Source: Acidobacteriota bacterium (GTDB lineage Bacteria > Acidobacteriota > Terriglobia > Bryobacterales > Bryobacteraceae). From it: 64,000 bases of DNA. Under the pieces are notes generated by a model that made no database searches, was not told where the DNA came from, and saw only the letters and a list, made by a program, of their open reading frames with translations. A program made the position numbers and the translations under genes. Of this stretch, positions 33,631-42,893 are shown piece by piece. The DNA is taken from positions 62,001 through 126,000 of the forward strand of contig JACPNQ010000043.1 in NCBI GenBank assembly GCA_016185425.1, written 5' to 3'. Position 1 is the first letter of the stretch; each line of letters opens with the position of its first letter.

Positions 33631-35559
33631 TTACTTCGCCGGATACCAACCGCGGTCCCACGGAAACGCGAATGTCGGCTTGTTTGCATAACGAGTCATC
33701 TGGAATTCCAGCCGCGCACCCGCGCCCGGCTCCAGATGTACCGTCATCACCGCGCCTCGGAACTCAGTCTTCTGCCCGGCGACAGTCACCGACTCAAACC
33801 GGTGCTCGCCATATCCGCCGCCCTGCACCACCACATCGCGCGCTTCAATCGGATTTGTATTCACCAGCGTGACCGTCGCCGAATCCGCGCCCAGTTTCTC
33901 TACCAGTGCGCCAACATCGTCCGGCAACCCGGCCCTTCGCTTCTTCGGATCGAAATAGCGGAACCGGCTGTGCAGCACCCAAATACGGCCATTCGAGAAG
34001 TATCCACCCATCGTCAGGTTCGTCAGCGCATTCGTCGTTGCCGGATTCAGATCGAGAAGGTAATCCGCCAGCCGCGAGTCGGCGCTCGTGTTGTCGTCGT
34101 GAATCATCTGCACCCGCTGCCGCACCCGTGCCAGATCGCTTTGCAGAGCCTTCTCCGGAAAGTCCGGAACTTTGCCGTCGAGGAACCCGAGCCAGGGCGC
34201 TGTCCGGTCGGACTCGCTATATCCTCCGCGGCCGATGCTCACATTGAACGAAGTCGCGATCGGCACGCGCTCTAAATCCCTGCGATCCATCGACCAGAAA
34301 TAGATCTCCGCCAGGCGGTCCTGATGCAACCGGTTTGTGTATTGATACCACTGCGGCGGCCCATCGAATTTGTACCCGCGCGGATCGCCGTACATCTGCG
34401 GCAACAGCGTCCGCCCGTTCTCCACCTTCTTCTGCGCATAGATGTTGTCCATCTGCTTGCGCAGTGTATCGACGAAGGTCTGATCGCCACTTAACAGGAG
34501 CGCGTTCCCGAACCCTGGCCACGACCCGTCCGTAAAGTAGTTCCGATGTGCGATCTGTCCCAACTCCCCGTCGAATATCGTGAAGTTCCACCCGTATGTC
34601 CCCTTCCACCACTGGCCCTTGTACTCGCCGCCCAGCTTCCCATCGAGCCCGATATTGCTCGGAATATTGCCGCCCGTCTCCGCCGCCCGCTGTTTCCAGG
34701 CGCCCACGTAATCCAGCGCCCATTGCCGGTACTTCTCCTCGCCGGTCAGTGCATAAGCATTCAGTCCCAACACCGTCGACGCCAAATTCAGGAAGTTGTC
34801 CCCGGCGCTATCGAGATACTCATCGCAATGCGACAGCATCTTCTTATAGTTCGCTTCCAGGTCCAGCATCTTTCCGCGCCCGGCCGGATTGTGCAGCAAA
34901 TGAAAAGTGCCTGGCACCGGGTCGCCCACCCAGTCATACGTCGTTGCCTTCCGCAGCATTGGACCCTTGCTGCCCGTCCAGATGCTCTTCAGAATCTTCT
35001 TCTCTTTGTCATAGTTCGGCGCTTCCGGATCGTCGCCCATGTACATCGCCGCAAAGCGCCGCATCCGCTGCCGGTACAACTCGTTGTTCGGCTCGGACAA
35101 TCCCATCAGCAGAAACGCCCGCATCCCCTCGCCGGTGTGGAACCAGTCGGACTGCGTGACAAACTCTTTTGAATAAGCCCCGTTCGTCGCCAGCGTCGTC
35201 AACTTCGTCCGTAGCTCGTTGTACTGCTTCCAATGACCCTCTTGGCCCTTCTTGTACAGCTCCAGCACCGAGTCCGATCCGCCCAGCGCATGAAGCAGCG
35301 TCCAGTTCCAGTACGTCTCAATCGCATCGTCCGGCCCATCGAGTGTGCCCCATCGCGGGGTGTGCAACAGGTAGCCGCGCTCGTCCACGAACTTCTTTGC
35401 GAACTCCTCCACGGCCAGCGAGTTGTACTTCAACAGTTCCCGCTCGAGCACGGCCCACGCAGGCGGCACCATCGGCGTCTTGACGTGCAGCGTCAACTCA
35501 TTGCGCACCGGCTGCGCGGCGGCGGCCACGGCGAACGCGATCATCCAGATTCTTTGCAT
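33631..35559 (-). CDS. Large secreted protein, possibly (alpha/alpha) barrel glycosidase-like
   Basis: 642 residues with a signal peptide ('RIWMIAFAVAAAAQP'). The middle is helical with motifs such as 'TYWNWTLLHALGGSDSVLEL', 'DWFHTGEGMRAFLLMGLSE' and 'TGEEKYRQWALDYVGAW', which resemble six-hairpin (alpha/alpha) barrels. The last 120 or so residues are beta-rich. No exact family or catalytic pair is recognised. The best start is the ATG at 35559, with GAGGAAAC at 35561-35568. It lies 14 bases downstream of the esterase gene at 35574-36638, so it is probably cotranscribed and acts on the same polymer. This last point is inference. Confidence 0.7.
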   Translation of the reverse strand: MQRIWMIAFAVAAAAQPVRNELTLHVKTPMVPPAWAVLERELLKYNSLAVEEFAKKFVDERGYLLHTPRWGTLDGPDDAIETYWNWTLLHALGGSDSVLELYKKGQEGHWKQYNELRTKLTTLATNGAYSKEFVTQSDWFHTGEGMRAFLLMGLSEPNNELYRQRMRRFAAMYMGDDPEAPNYDKEKKILKSIWTGSKGPMLRKATTYDWVGDPVPGTFHLLHNPAGRGKMLDLEANYKKMLSHCDEYLDSAGDNFLNLASTVLGLNAYALTGEEKYRQWALDYVGAWKQRAAETGGNIPSNIGLDGKLGGEYKGQWWKGTYGWNFTIFDGELGQIAHRNYFTDGSWPGFGNALLLSGDQTFVDTLRKQMDNIYAQKKVENGRTLLPQMYGDPRGYKFDGPPQWYQYTNRLHQDRLAEIYFWSMDRRDLERVPIATSFNVSIGRGGYSESDRTAPWLGFLDGKVPDFPEKALQSDLARVRQRVQMIHDDNTSADSRLADYLLDLNPATTNALTNLTMGGYFSNGRIWVLHSRFRYFDPKKRRAGLPDDVGALVEKLGADSATVTLVNTNPIEARDVVVQGGGYGEHRFESVTVAGQKTEFRGAVMTVHLEPGAGARLEFQMTRYANKPTFAFPWDRGWYPAK

Positions 35560-35573
35560 CGTTTCCTCAACCC

Positions 35574-36638
35574 TTATCGGAATAACAGCGGAACGAATTC
35601 CGCCAGGTACTGCCGCCAAACGGTATACGTATGGGCCCCTTCGGACGGCCGCCATGTGTGCTTCACGCCGCCCGCGGTCAATTTTTGATCCAGTTCGGAC
35701 GACCGTGCAAACAGCGAATCATCCTTGCCACAGGCAAACCAGATCAGCGGCGCCGCCTTCTTCAGCTCCGGTATCTTCGCGTCCAACCCCTGCGGCACTG
35801 CCGCGCTGAATGCGCCGATCGCGCTGAAGAGATCCAGATGATTCATCCCGATCGTCAACGACTGTCCTCCGCCCATCGACAACCCCGCAATCGCGCGCTT
35901 GCCTTTCGCAGTCTCCACACGGTACTTTGCGTTCACCATCGGCATCACATCCTGTAGCAAATACTGCTCGTACGCCGGCGTGTTCTTCGCCTGCAACTCG
36001 CGCGGCGAACCGAACGGCACGGCATGACCGAACGGCATCACAACAATCATCGGCTCCGCCTTTTTCTCCGCGATCAGGTTGTCGAGCACGAAGTTTGCAT
36101 GTCCCGCAAGCACCCATCCCCCCGCCGTATCGTTCGACCCATGAAACAGGTACAGCACTGGGAACTTCTTGTGCGACGCCGCATAGCCGGGCGGAGTATA
36201 TATCCATACCCAGCGCGTCTCACCGTTCAACACTTTCGATTTCTGATAGTTGATCTCAACGGTCCCATGCGGCACATCGCGTGGTTGCCAAACGGCATGC
36301 CCATCGCCCGGGACCTCCAGCAAACTCGCCGATGTTCGCGCGCGGAGTTTCATGCGCGGATTCACTGGATCGGCCATCGTTACGCCGTCGACGACGAAGT
36401 GATAAATGTACACGCTCGGCGGCAGCGCGTCCGTGGTGATCGACCAAACACCATCCCCGCCCTTCGTCATTGGCTTCGTCGTCCCCACCGGCATCCAGTC
36501 GCCATAGAGCAACACCTCGCTCGCTTTCGGAGCCGCCATGCGGAAGGTGACGCGGCTGCCGGCGGCGATTTCCGGTGAAACGACGTTCTGTGCCCAGAGC
36601 CCTGCGCACGCGGCAAGAAGGAGAATCGCTCGATTCAT
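35574..36638 (-). CDS. Secreted CE1-like esterase, paralog of 32476-33627
   Basis: 354 residues with signal peptide ('ILLLAACAGLWAQ'), an E-set domain ('VTFRMAAPKASEVLLYGDWM', 'YIYHFVVDG') and an esterase domain: 'KFPVLYLFHGSNDTAGGW', nucleophile 'IAGLSMGGGQSLTIG', 'FACGKDDSLFARS' and 'SEGAHTYTVWRQYL' with the catalytic His. It follows the same plan as the esterase 2 kb away, so duplication is likely. A secreted carbohydrate esterase removing acetyl or feruloyl groups is the best guess. It is the first gene of a minus-strand pair and divergent from the VCBS gene. Confidence 0.87.
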   Translation of the reverse strand: MNRAILLLAACAGLWAQNVVSPEIAAGSRVTFRMAAPKASEVLLYGDWMPVGTTKPMTKGGDGVWSITTDALPPSVYIYHFVVDGVTMADPVNPRMKLRARTSASLLEVPGDGHAVWQPRDVPHGTVEINYQKSKVLNGETRWVWIYTPPGYAASHKKFPVLYLFHGSNDTAGGWVLAGHANFVLDNLIAEKKAEPMIVVMPFGHAVPFGSPRELQAKNTPAYEQYLLQDVMPMVNAKYRVETAKGKRAIAGLSMGGGQSLTIGMNHLDLFSAIGAFSAAVPQGLDAKIPELKKAAPLIWFACGKDDSLFARSSELDQKLTAGGVKHTWRPSEGAHTYTVWRQYLAEFVPLLFR

Positions 36639-36671
36639 AGGCTAACCATCCTATGCGATTCTTGATTCTGC

Positions 36672-38723
36672 ATGAAATGGCTATTTGGCCTGGCCGCGCT
36701 GGCGGCGCTCGCACAGCCCGGTCGCGTGGATGTGCGCGTCGATGCCCGCGGCCCGGTCGAAATACCTTTCGACGCGCCGGCTGTTCGAGTCATGCGAAAC
36801 GGCGTCGAAGTGCCTTCGCAAATCTCTGAAGAGCTCGAAGCGGGAGTTCCCGGCCGTCTGTCGTGGCTCGCCGCCGGACCCGGCGTCTACACGCTCTACT
36901 TCTCCCATCGCCCTAATCTCCAACGCGAACGCCAACCAATCGGAAACGGCGACAACCTCTTCTACAACCGCCCGAACGGATTCGACCCTCTCGGCGTCGG
37001 CATGAAGAACGATCAGGCCTTTGTCATCGACTGGGACGGCGACGGAGTCAATGACATCGTCCAGCGCAACATCTACTCATCGACGTTCGGCCAGCCATAC
37101 TGGGGCCTCTACTTCTGGCGCAACATCGGCTCCGAACGCGAGCCGCGCTTTGACCGCTACATCCGCCTCCGCGCCGCCGGCAACTGGATCGACGATCCCT
37201 ACGCGTCATTCCAATTCACCGATTGGGACCGCGATGGCCTGGTCGACATTCTCATCGGTGTAGGAGCGGGGAAGGAGCGCGGCCGTCTCAAGATCTATCG
37301 CAACACCGGCCGGCGCGATGTCAATCGCCTGCCCATTCTCGAAGCGGGTCCATACATCGAGCGCGAAGGCGGCGCGGATCTTAGCTACGGTATGCGCCTG
37401 CTCGCCGGCGCGCTGTTCACGCTAAAAGTTCACGTCCAATACTTCTTAACGCAAGAAACCAACTTCGCCATCTTCCGCCATCCACGCCTGAACGGCGCCT
37501 TCGGCCGAGGTGACCCAGTCACACTCGCTGGCGCAACGCAGTTCGACGCCTGGCCCTCCGATCAATACGACGTAGACCGCGACGGCAAGCCGGACTGGAT
37601 CGGCGCCACTCGCGGCCCGGGCAAAGGCCCGTTGAAAACGTGCATCGTCGCCTGGATCAACGACAAACCCGCCGGGTGCATCATCGATACGACGCCCGAA
37701 GGTTTCGCCATCCCGCTCTCGGCGTCTCCCTGGCCCGGTCTGCTTGTCAGCCATCAAGGAAGCTGGCTGCGACGATTCGAACAGCAAGGCAGCTCTTGGT
37801 TCGATCGCGGCGTCCTGCAAGCACGCGGCATGCCCGTTTCGTCCGGCGGCTACAACGGACTCGATGTAGTTGACTGGGACCGCGATGGTGATCTCGATCT
37901 CATCATGGGTAACGAAACTGGCTTCGTTCACCTGGTCGAGAACATATCCACCAGGCAGCACACCCGGTTCACGGCCACTCGCATCGTCAACGGCAACATG
38001 TACGCCGCCCGCTGGCAATTCATCACCGACGAAGACCCCGAGCGGCCGTTCGGCCAGGCAAAACCGGCAGTCGTCGATTGGGACGGTGACGGCGATCTCG
38101 ACATTCTCGTTGGCAACAACAGCAACCGCATCGCCTACTTTGAGCGGACAGGCACGACGTTCAAACCTATGGTTCCGCTCCAACACGATGCCGGCGAAAC
38201 ATTCAGCTTTCGAGCACAGCCTTCGCCGATCGACTGGAACGGTGACGGCTTGATCGATCTCATCGCCGGATCATCCGCCGGCGTCAACCGCAACACCGGC
38301 ACGGACGTCGCCATCTCCCTCTATCTCCGCTATCGCGATAAAGACGGCACACTGAAACTCCGCGCGCCCCAATCCCTTTACCTGATCGGCGGCGCCGAAA
38401 TCCGCACCCCCATCCCCTACCACCATGGCTACAAGGCCGTGGACTGGGACGGCGACGGCGACATCGACATCTTCGCCTGCGAGAAATCGCACGTCGTTCT
38501 GTATCGGAACGAGAACGGCCGTTTTCGACGTGAACCCGTGTTGTACTACGGCAAACCGCTCTCAGTGAGTCATCACGAAACCAGCGTAAGTGCCGTCGAT
38601 TGGGACAAGGATGGCAAACTTGATCTTCTGCTCGGCGGCGAATCCGGCCGCGTCTATTACTTTCACCGCACCACGCTCGAATCGGCTACCCCGCCGAAAG
38701 TGGAACTGATGCGCAGAAAATGA
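36672..38723 (+). CDS. Secreted VCBS/FG-GAP repeat protein
   Basis: 683 residues with a short leader ('WLFGLAALAALAQP'). A beta-rich N-terminal domain of about 90 residues leads into repeated 'VIDWDGDGVNDIV', 'FTDWDRDGLVDILIG', 'VVDWDRDGDLDLIMG', 'VVDWDGDGDLDILVG' and 'AVDWDKDGKLDLLLG' units, each a calcium-binding D-x-D-x-D-G loop of a beta-propeller. No catalytic domain is recognised. Its stop overlaps the start of a small membrane protein (ATGA), and a second follows in the same way, making a three-gene coupled unit. Confidence 0.82.
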   Translation: MKWLFGLAALAALAQPGRVDVRVDARGPVEIPFDAPAVRVMRNGVEVPSQISEELEAGVPGRLSWLAAGPGVYTLYFSHRPNLQRERQPIGNGDNLFYNRPNGFDPLGVGMKNDQAFVIDWDGDGVNDIVQRNIYSSTFGQPYWGLYFWRNIGSEREPRFDRYIRLRAAGNWIDDPYASFQFTDWDRDGLVDILIGVGAGKERGRLKIYRNTGRRDVNRLPILEAGPYIEREGGADLSYGMRLLAGALFTLKVHVQYFLTQETNFAIFRHPRLNGAFGRGDPVTLAGATQFDAWPSDQYDVDRDGKPDWIGATRGPGKGPLKTCIVAWINDKPAGCIIDTTPEGFAIPLSASPWPGLLVSHQGSWLRRFEQQGSSWFDRGVLQARGMPVSSGGYNGLDVVDWDRDGDLDLIMGNETGFVHLVENISTRQHTRFTATRIVNGNMYAARWQFITDEDPERPFGQAKPAVVDWDGDGDLDILVGNNSNRIAYFERTGTTFKPMVPLQHDAGETFSFRAQPSPIDWNGDGLIDLIAGSSAGVNRNTGTDVAISLYLRYRDKDGTLKLRAPQSLYLIGGAEIRTPIPYHHGYKAVDWDGDGDIDIFACEKSHVVLYRNENGRFRREPVLYYGKPLSVSHHETSVSAVDWDKDGKLDLLLGGESGRVYYFHRTTLESATPPKVELMRRK

Positions 38724-39028
38724 CTCCGTTCGCGCATGAACAGGTAGCGAGACCCATGTACCGCTCTGCCCTCATTACCGCCGCCGTCTATTTCGTCATG
38801 GCCTCCGGCATCGCGATTCAGGAATCGAGAATCCCGCGTGGCAGCGGCGGCATGTTGAATCGCCTGTTCACCTTTTTCGCCACGTTCCCCGTATCCGTAC
38901 CACTCGCAATGTGTCACATTGAACCCGATCTCTTCGACCGCTGGAACGTCGCTCTGCTGCTGTTTGCCTCCACGGCAGTCATCTACGCGGTCGTAGCCAT
39001 CGTCATCGGTTTGGTGACCGGACGATGA
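38720..39028 (+). CDS. Small membrane protein with two or three helices (first of a pair)
   Basis: 102 residues with hydrophobic segments around 17-34 ('ALITAAVYFVMASGIAI'), 47-63 and 75-98 ('VALLLFASTAVIYAVVAIVI'). The motif 'FPVSVPLAMCHIEPDL' corresponds to 'IPISGPLAMFGHEPDM' in the next gene, so the two are paralogs. No known family is recognised. It overlaps its neighbours by 4 bases on each side (ATGA), so translation is coupled to the VCBS protein. Confidence 0.68.
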   Translation: MTPFAHEQVARPMYRSALITAAVYFVMASGIAIQESRIPRGSGGMLNRLFTFFATFPVSVPLAMCHIEPDLFDRWNVALLLFASTAVIYAVVAIVIGLVTGR

Positions 39029-39297
39029 AACGCATTCCGGCCCTGGTGGCCATCCTTTACCTTGTCCTGTCCATCGTCTTGTGGATCGTCGACGATCGCG
39101 CCAGCCACGGCGGCTGGATCAGCCTCCGCGGCGTCGTGCCGTTTCTGCTCACAATCCCGATCTCCGGGCCGCTTGCCATGTTCGGTCACGAACCGGACAT
39201 GACCAACCCGCTGATCGTCGTCGTGCTGATGCTGATTTGCGCGGCGTTGCTCTACAAGCTGACGGCGGCAATTATCCGCTTCTTCACTTCGCGGTAG
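39025..39297 (+). CDS. Small membrane protein with two or three helices (second of a pair)
   Basis: 90 residues with hydrophobic segments 'IPALVAILYLVLSIVLWIV', 'VPFLLTIPISGPLAMFG' and 'LIVVVLMLICAALLYKLT'. The shared P-[IV]-S-x-P-L-A-M-x-x-x-E-P-D motif marks it as a paralog of the preceding gene. The pair could form a heteromeric membrane complex; function unknown. It begins inside the previous stop codon and overlaps the convergent ankyrin gene by 14 bases. Confidence 0.68.
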   Translation: MKRIPALVAILYLVLSIVLWIVDDRASHGGWISLRGVVPFLLTIPISGPLAMFGHEPDMTNPLIVVVLMLICAALLYKLTAAIIRFFTSR

Positions 39298-40576
39298 CCT
39301 TACGCTTCTCGTTGTCCGCGGCGGTCAATTTCCGCAACAGCTCGATCGTCGGCTTCGGTGCTTCAAACTCCGCCTCTTCGAGCGGCGTCCGTCCAAAGCG
39401 ATCACGCACGGTAAGATCGGCGCCATGATCCACCAGGTACTGAATGATGTCGAGCGCGCCGAATCGTGTGGCGGTGTGAATCGGGTTAATGCCGAAGCCC
39501 GCCGTCCGCTTCTCGTTCACATCCGAACCCTGCTCCAGCATGAACTTCACGGCATCGAGTTTCCGGCTCCCGGTCGCGAGAAGCAGCCCGCCGGCTCCGT
39601 CCGGCGTTTTTGCTTTCGGATCGGCGCCCATCTGGATCAGCTCTTTCATCATGGCGAGATTGCCCGTTTCCGCGGCCGTCAGGAATGGTGTCATCCCCGC
39701 GGACGACCGGAACGGACTCGCCGGCGCTCCCGGCGGCTGCGTCGTGCGCGCATGAATGTCGGCGCCGCGTTTCACCAGGTCCTTCACCAGCTCCATCTTT
39801 CCCTGGCGCACCGCCTCGTGCAGCGGCGTGCCGCCATTCCTGTCGCGCCCATTCACATCCGCGCCATGATCCAGCAATAGCCTAACCACGGGCTCATACC
39901 CGCGGCTCAAAGCGATCTGAAAAGCCGTGCTGCCGTCAGGCGCTTTATGTAGCGGGTCGGCCTTCGCGGCAATCAGCGCTTGCATCGCGGCTAAATCGCC
40001 GCGCTGCGCCGCGAAGAGTACCGCCGTAAACCCGGTGCCCGACGCCGCGTTGACGTCCGCGCCGCCCGCGATCAACATCTTCGCAATCGGCGTCCGGCCT
40101 TCGGCGATAGCCCACATCAGCGCCGACTGTTTCATCCGCGCCTCCGTGGCATCCGCCTTCGCGCCCTGCGCCAGCAGTGCCTTCACCAGCTCCGCATTGC
40201 CGGATTCCACGGCAGCCATCAGCGGCGTCTCGCCATTCCACTTCGTTGCGTTCGGATTCGCCTTCGCCTCCAGCAACATCTTTGATGTAACCAGATTCCC
40301 GTTTGTACACGCTAACGACAACGGCGTCTCGCCATTCTCATCCGCGGCGTTCACATTCGCTCCTGCGCGGATCAGCGCCGCCAGAATCTCCGCGTCATCC
40401 CGGCCTGCCGCCCATAAGATCGGTGTCGTCCCATCCTTCCTGGCGGCATTCACATCGGCTCCTGCTTTCAACAGCGCCAGCACGGATTTCTGGTCGCGCT
40501 TCTGCACGGCATCGAGCAGCCGCGGCTCGGCGCCCTGAACGGCCATCACCACGAGGAGAAATGAAACCAGACGCAT
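39284..40576 (-). CDS. Exported ankyrin-repeat protein
   Basis: About 430 residues: a signal peptide ('RLVSFLLVVMAVQGAEP') then some eleven ankyrin repeats, for example 'DGTTPILWAAGRDDAEILAA', 'NGETPLSLACTNGNLVTSKM', 'NGGTPLHEAVRQGKMELVKD' and 'FGINPIHTATRFGALDII'. One repeat is interrupted by an insert around 'HARTTQPPGAPASPF'. Ankyrin arrays bind proteins; an exported array in this type of bacterium is probably periplasmic. The ATG at 40576 starts the signal peptide; an in-frame ATG at 40606 adds ten polar residues. It is divergent from the DUF1592 gene 52 bases away. Confidence 0.85.
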   Translation of the reverse strand: MRLVSFLLVVMAVQGAEPRLLDAVQKRDQKSVLALLKAGADVNAARKDGTTPILWAAGRDDAEILAALIRAGANVNAADENGETPLSLACTNGNLVTSKMLLEAKANPNATKWNGETPLMAAVESGNAELVKALLAQGAKADATEARMKQSALMWAIAEGRTPIAKMLIAGGADVNAASGTGFTAVLFAAQRGDLAAMQALIAAKADPLHKAPDGSTAFQIALSRGYEPVVRLLLDHGADVNGRDRNGGTPLHEAVRQGKMELVKDLVKRGADIHARTTQPPGAPASPFRSSAGMTPFLTAAETGNLAMMKELIQMGADPKAKTPDGAGGLLLATGSRKLDAVKFMLEQGSDVNEKRTAGFGINPIHTATRFGALDIIQYLVDHGADLTVRDRFGRTPLEEAEFEAPKPTIELLRKLTAADNEKRKATAK

Positions 40577-40628
40577 ACTCTTGAATGATATAGTTTCTTT
40601 AAGCAACGGGGAATCATCGACGAACGGA

Positions 40629-42893
40629 ATGATTCAAAAATCGATTTGGTTGTGTGTAGTGACTGTCGGCTTATTCGCACAGCCGGCGCAGACACTGTTC
40701 AGTAAGTATTGCCAAGGCTGCCACAACGAATCGAACCGCTCCGGCGGCGTTTCCGTGGAAGGCATTCAACCAGTCGCCGAAGCCGGCGTGACCTGGGAGA
40801 AAATCCTTCGCAAGGTACGAACCGGCGAAATGCCTCCGCTTGGTATGCCGCGCGCGAATGCGGCCGACACTGCCGATTTCGTGAAGTGGCTCGAAACCGA
40901 GCTCGACGCCAACGCTGTCGCCAGGCGCAATCCGGGCTCGCCGCTTGTCCACCGGCTGAATCGCGCCGAATACTCCAACGCCATTCGCGACCTGCTTGGC
41001 CTTCGCATGGACCATGCCGCCAGCCTCCCCGCCGACGACTCGGGCTATGGCTTCGACAATATTGGCAGCGTGCTTACGGTCTCTCCGCTGCTCATGGAAA
41101 AGTACATGAGCACAGCCCGCCGCGTCAGCCGTCTTGCGGTCGGAACGGTCAAAGCAAGTGCCGCGATCGAGCGTTTCAACCCTGGTAAAGGTTCCGCGCT
41201 CGATGCCAGCGACGACCTGCCGTTGAACCTCCGCGGCGGCCTGCTGCTCAACTATCACTTCCCGGTCGACGCCGAGTATTCGATTCTCGTCCGCGTCCGC
41301 GGCACACCGCCCGCCAACGCGCCACCGCCCAAGCTGGACGTGCGCATCGATGGCCAGCGCACAAAGCTCCACGACGTCATCATTGATCCCAACGAAGAAG
41401 CGCAAATCACGCGAAACTTCGAAATGCGCGTGCCCATGAAGGCCGGCCTGCACGCCATCGGCGCCGCCTTTCTAACAGAGACGTTGAAGCAGGAAACCGG
41501 CGTTGTCGCCCGTCGCGCTTTCGGTGCCGCGCCGGCGTTTCAGCAGCCTTCGGTCGACTACCTGCAAATTGGCGGCCCGTTCAACGCAGCCGGACCCGGC
41601 GAAACCGAGAGTCGCAAGACGATCTTCAAGTGCCGCCCGGCTTCCGGCCAGTCCGAAGCACCCTGCGCGCGCCAGATCATCACATCGCTTGCCCACCGCG
41701 CTTATCGCCGCCCGGTAACCGCCGCCGACATCACGCCGCTGATGAACCTCTTCGCCATCGGCCGCAAGGACGGCGGCTCCTTCGACACCGGCATTGAAAC
41801 CGCGTTGCGCGCCTTCCTTGTTTCGCCCAGCTTCCTCTTCCGCGCCGAGCGCGATCCCGCTGCCGGCGTCGCGGCCCATCCTGTGAGCGACATCGAACTC
41901 GCCTCCCGGCTCTCGTTCTTTATTTGGAGCAGCATCCCCGACGACGAGCTCCTGGCCCTTGCCGGGAAGAACAAGCTCCGTGCCGGCCTTCCGCAACAGG
42001 TCCGCCGCATGTTGGCTGACGCGAAAGCCAAATCCCTCGTCGAAAACTTCGCCGGTCAGTGGCTGCACCTCCGCAACATTCCGAGCTGGCGCCCCGACCC
42101 CGAAAAGTACCCGCAATTCGACGACTCGCTTCGTTCCGCCATGCAGCGGGAAACGGAGCTCTTCTTCGAGTACATCGTTAACCAGGATCGCAGCGTTCTC
42201 GACTTCATCAACGCCGACTACTCTTTCCTCAACGAACGTCTGGCTCGCCACTACGGCATCCCCGGTGTGAAAGGCACCTACTTCCGCAAGGTAGCGTTGA
42301 ATGGTGAAGAACGCGGCGGCGTGCTCACGCACGCCAGCATCCTTACGGTCACCTCTTATCCCACGCGCACCTCTCCCGTCCTTCGGGGCAAGTGGATCCT
42401 GGAGAACATCCTCGCTACCCCGCCTCCACCCCCTCCACCGAACGTACCCGACCTTCCCGAGAAGGCATCGAGCTCCGCCAAGGACCTGCGAGCGCTTCTC
42501 GAAAAACACCGCGCCAACGCTGGCTGCGCGTCCTGTCACTCCCGCCTCGATCCGCTCGGCTTCGCCCTCGAAAACTTCGACGCGGTCGGCAAATTCCGTG
42601 GCATGGAGGACGGCGTGAAAATCGACTCCTCCGGCTCCCTCCCCGGCGGTGTTGGTTTTGCCGGTCCAGCCGGGCTCAAAAAGGTTCTGCTCGAGCGACA
42701 GGACTATTTCGTCGAGTGCGTCGCCGAGAAGCTGCTTACCTACGCTCTGGGCCGCGGCCTGGAGTATTATGACCTGCCCATCGTCCGCCAGATTCGCCGT
42801 GACGCGGCCGCCCACGACCATCGGTTTTCTGAGTTGGTACTGGCGATCGTGAATAGCGTACCATTCCAAATGAGGAGAACCCCTGAGCGATGA
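40629..42893 (+). CDS. DUF1592/DUF1588/DUF1585 family c-type cytochrome
   Basis: About 754 residues with a signal peptide. The N-terminal cytochrome-c-like domain has heme site 'CQGCH' and likely Met ligand in 'GEMPPLGMPR'. Then come the DUF1587 ('LVHRLNRAEYSNAIRDLLGL'), DUF1595 ('LAHRAYRRPVTAAD'), DUF1592 ('ASRLSFFIWSSIPDDELL'), DUF1588 ('RTSPVLRGKWILENIL', 'CASCHSRLDPLGFALENFD') and DUF1585 blocks, the arrangement known from Planctomycetes and Acidobacteriota. 'CASCH' is a second possible heme site. The role is unproven; co-occurrence with DUF1552 suggests a secreted redox module. The ATG at 40629 starts the signal; its stop overlaps the next gene (ATGA). Confidence 0.87.
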   Translation: MIQKSIWLCVVTVGLFAQPAQTLFSKYCQGCHNESNRSGGVSVEGIQPVAEAGVTWEKILRKVRTGEMPPLGMPRANAADTADFVKWLETELDANAVARRNPGSPLVHRLNRAEYSNAIRDLLGLRMDHAASLPADDSGYGFDNIGSVLTVSPLLMEKYMSTARRVSRLAVGTVKASAAIERFNPGKGSALDASDDLPLNLRGGLLLNYHFPVDAEYSILVRVRGTPPANAPPPKLDVRIDGQRTKLHDVIIDPNEEAQITRNFEMRVPMKAGLHAIGAAFLTETLKQETGVVARRAFGAAPAFQQPSVDYLQIGGPFNAAGPGETESRKTIFKCRPASGQSEAPCARQIITSLAHRAYRRPVTAADITPLMNLFAIGRKDGGSFDTGIETALRAFLVSPSFLFRAERDPAAGVAAHPVSDIELASRLSFFIWSSIPDDELLALAGKNKLRAGLPQQVRRMLADAKAKSLVENFAGQWLHLRNIPSWRPDPEKYPQFDDSLRSAMQRETELFFEYIVNQDRSVLDFINADYSFLNERLARHYGIPGVKGTYFRKVALNGEERGGVLTHASILTVTSYPTRTSPVLRGKWILENILATPPPPPPPNVPDLPEKASSSAKDLRALLEKHRANAGCASCHSRLDPLGFALENFDAVGKFRGMEDGVKIDSSGSLPGGVGFAGPAGLKKVLLERQDYFVECVAEKLLTYALGRGLEYYDLPIVRQIRRDAAAHDHRFSELVLAIVNSVPFQMRRTPER

